Positions 62,837-64,000 of a stretch of 64,000 nucleotides of DNA are shown in pieces. The notes under the pieces are model-generated. The model worked only from the letters and a program-made list of their open reading frames with translations. It did not search any database and had not been told where the DNA came from. The number at the start of each line of letters is the position of its first letter. Within the stretch, counting starts at the first letter, position 1. Both the position numbers and the translations under genes were made by a program. The stretch comes from Vibrio maritimus (GTDB taxonomy: Bacteria; Pseudomonadota; Gammaproteobacteria; Enterobacterales; Vibrionaceae), in the NCBI GenBank assembly GCA_003263775.1, contig JYJJ01000003.1:1-64000 (forward strand). Direction: 5' to 3'.

Positions 62837-64000
62837 ATGAAAAGGAAGTTACTTACTTTGGTCGCTCTGATGGCTATGGTATCAGGCTGCACCACAATCA
62901 CGCGTTCGGACGATTTCAAGCGCGAAGCGAGATAGCTCAAGAGGAAATTGACTCGAACCTTGCAAATGAGAAATACAGTAAAGTTCGAGTGCTTGATAGA
63001 CCACCACAACTTATCGAGGAAATCGTACCTACAACCGATCCGTCTTGGTTTGAAGAAGAAACGCAGATTGTAGCGAAAGATATGCCGTTGTCGATTGTCC
63101 TAAGACAGATTTTGGGTAGCGATACGAAGATTGAGTATGGGCATGCCGTATCTCCCTCAAAATCCTCGACATTGCATTTTGAAGGAACGAAGCGTGAAGC
63201 CCTCAATATACTCGCGTTGCATGTAGATTATGGGTTCACTTCGAACGAAGACAAAGTGTTGGTCGAAAAGTTTCAGACGAAAACCTATGTACTACCGACA
63301 ACATCGGTGATAACGCCCATCAAATGGGTTCTGCCGGTCAAGGTGGAGGTAACGTGTCTGGCGAAGATGCGCAGTCAGGTCAAATCAGTTCAACGGGTGG
63401 CGATGACGGGCAGTTCGCAAATAGCACTTCTTCTAAGTACAACATCACAAAGCACGTTTTCGAAGGTATTGAAAAAATGCTCAAAGGCGAAGCAACCTTA
63501 ACGACAGGTTCGACCGACGAGATTCAGCTCGACACGAGTTCCACAACGAATGAAGAAGCTCTTGGTTACGCTAAAGAGATCCCCGGATTAAGTAGTATTG
63601 TTGTGCGTACGTCACCAAGCATGATGAAGCTAATAGATGTGTACGTGGAAGATATCGTCAATCAGTTGATAAAGGCGGTTGAACTAGAGGTCATCGTGGT
63701 AGAGGTTCAAGAAGATGAAGGTGTTGAGTTTGGTATCGATGCTGCAATACAGAAATACGTTGGAAAGGGTGACATCACGCTTGATCTCGTAGCTCCAACG
63801 TTTGCTGATGCGATTGATGGAGTAGGTATCGGTTGGGAAGGAGAAAACGGTTCAGTAGCTTTACTAAATGCCCTCCGCTTAGTGGGTAAAGTAAGTGTGC
63901 GAACCTCGCAAAAGGTTGAAGCCAGTAACCATATGGTTCAAGAAATCGATCTGAGCTCTGTTCAGTCATATATTGCAAAGACAACAACCACATTCAACGG
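62837..64000 (+). pseudogene. Pilus secretin (PilN/GspD-like), frameshifted and cut by window end
   Basis: ATG 62837 encodes a lipoprotein signal (LVALMAMVSGCTTI). The frame breaks near 62932 and continues IAQEEIDSNLANEKYSKV, then breaks again near 63300 and goes on as GDNAHQMGSAGQGGGNVS. Secretin features follow: an N0-like domain (MPLSIVLRQILGSD) and VVRTSPSMMKLIDVYVEDI with VELEVIVVEVQEDEGVEFGI. It is incomplete at 64000. R64-type PilN is the closest match in my memory. It forms the outer-membrane pore of the pilus. Confidence 0.72.

Overview
The window looks like part of a large conjugative plasmid or ICE-like element of a Vibrio or close relative. It has about 43% GC by eye. It carries a replication initiator resembling RctB of Vibrio chromosome 2 beside Dam-site iterons, a KfrA-type protein and ParA/ParB. 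It also carries a recombination and DNA-metabolism gene set (Bet, Exo, CobS, DUF3150-like) of the kind known from SXT/R391 ICEs and IncA/C plasmids. No rRNA, standard tRNA, CRISPR array or transposase was seen. These assignments come from motif recognition only; no database search was run.

Layout. 1-2929: iteron origin and an RctB-like initiator split by a frameshift. 2956-9600: TfoX homologue, PAPS-reductase-like PP-loop enzyme, tyrosine recombinase, KfrA and small unknown genes. 9800-15655: unknown genes, a two-gene Cas4-like nuclease and a second PP-loop protein. 16145-22749: a discrete element with a short tyrosine recombinase, an operator-bearing promoter region and about 17 small genes, flanked by 60-bp direct repeats. 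22811-27570: CobS ATPase, DUF3150-like protein and a plasmid sliding clamp. 27670-32942: end of a PFGI/SXT-type conjugation cluster with two tandem TraG-like genes. 32988-37100: EAL protein, LecA-like lectin and a decayed rbs operon. 37176-48681: a second recombinase homologous to the first, an Abi/HEPN gene, then about 22 small genes started by TAGGAAA-type motifs. 49079-51575: parAB. 51891-56133: Bet, zinc-ribbon protein and Exo operon. 57128-59309: topoisomerase III. 60447-64000: start of a type IV pilus operon (TcpQ-like lipoprotein, secretin).

Three things stand out. (i) Nine transcription units, mostly DNA metabolism, start with the same leader RNA architecture: a terminator-like hairpin, a TTTTGCAC hairpin, then two hairpins closed by a pseudoknot whose pairing covaries between copies, followed by a GNRA mini-hairpin and a GGAGA ribosome site. 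I do not recognise this RNA, and it may coordinate a plasmid regulon. (ii) Two homologous short tyrosine recombinases each head an array of tiny, functionally mixed genes with nearly uniform start motifs. One array is bounded by direct repeats, and a near-identical piece of one array unit sits alone 15.5 kb away, bounded by the same motif. This looks like a cassette-collecting system without classic attC sites. (iii) About 17 genes, including apparently essential ones (initiator, clamp, ParA, topoisomerase), look interrupted by single-base shifts, several in homopolymers. That pattern suggests uncorrected sequencing indels rather than decay.
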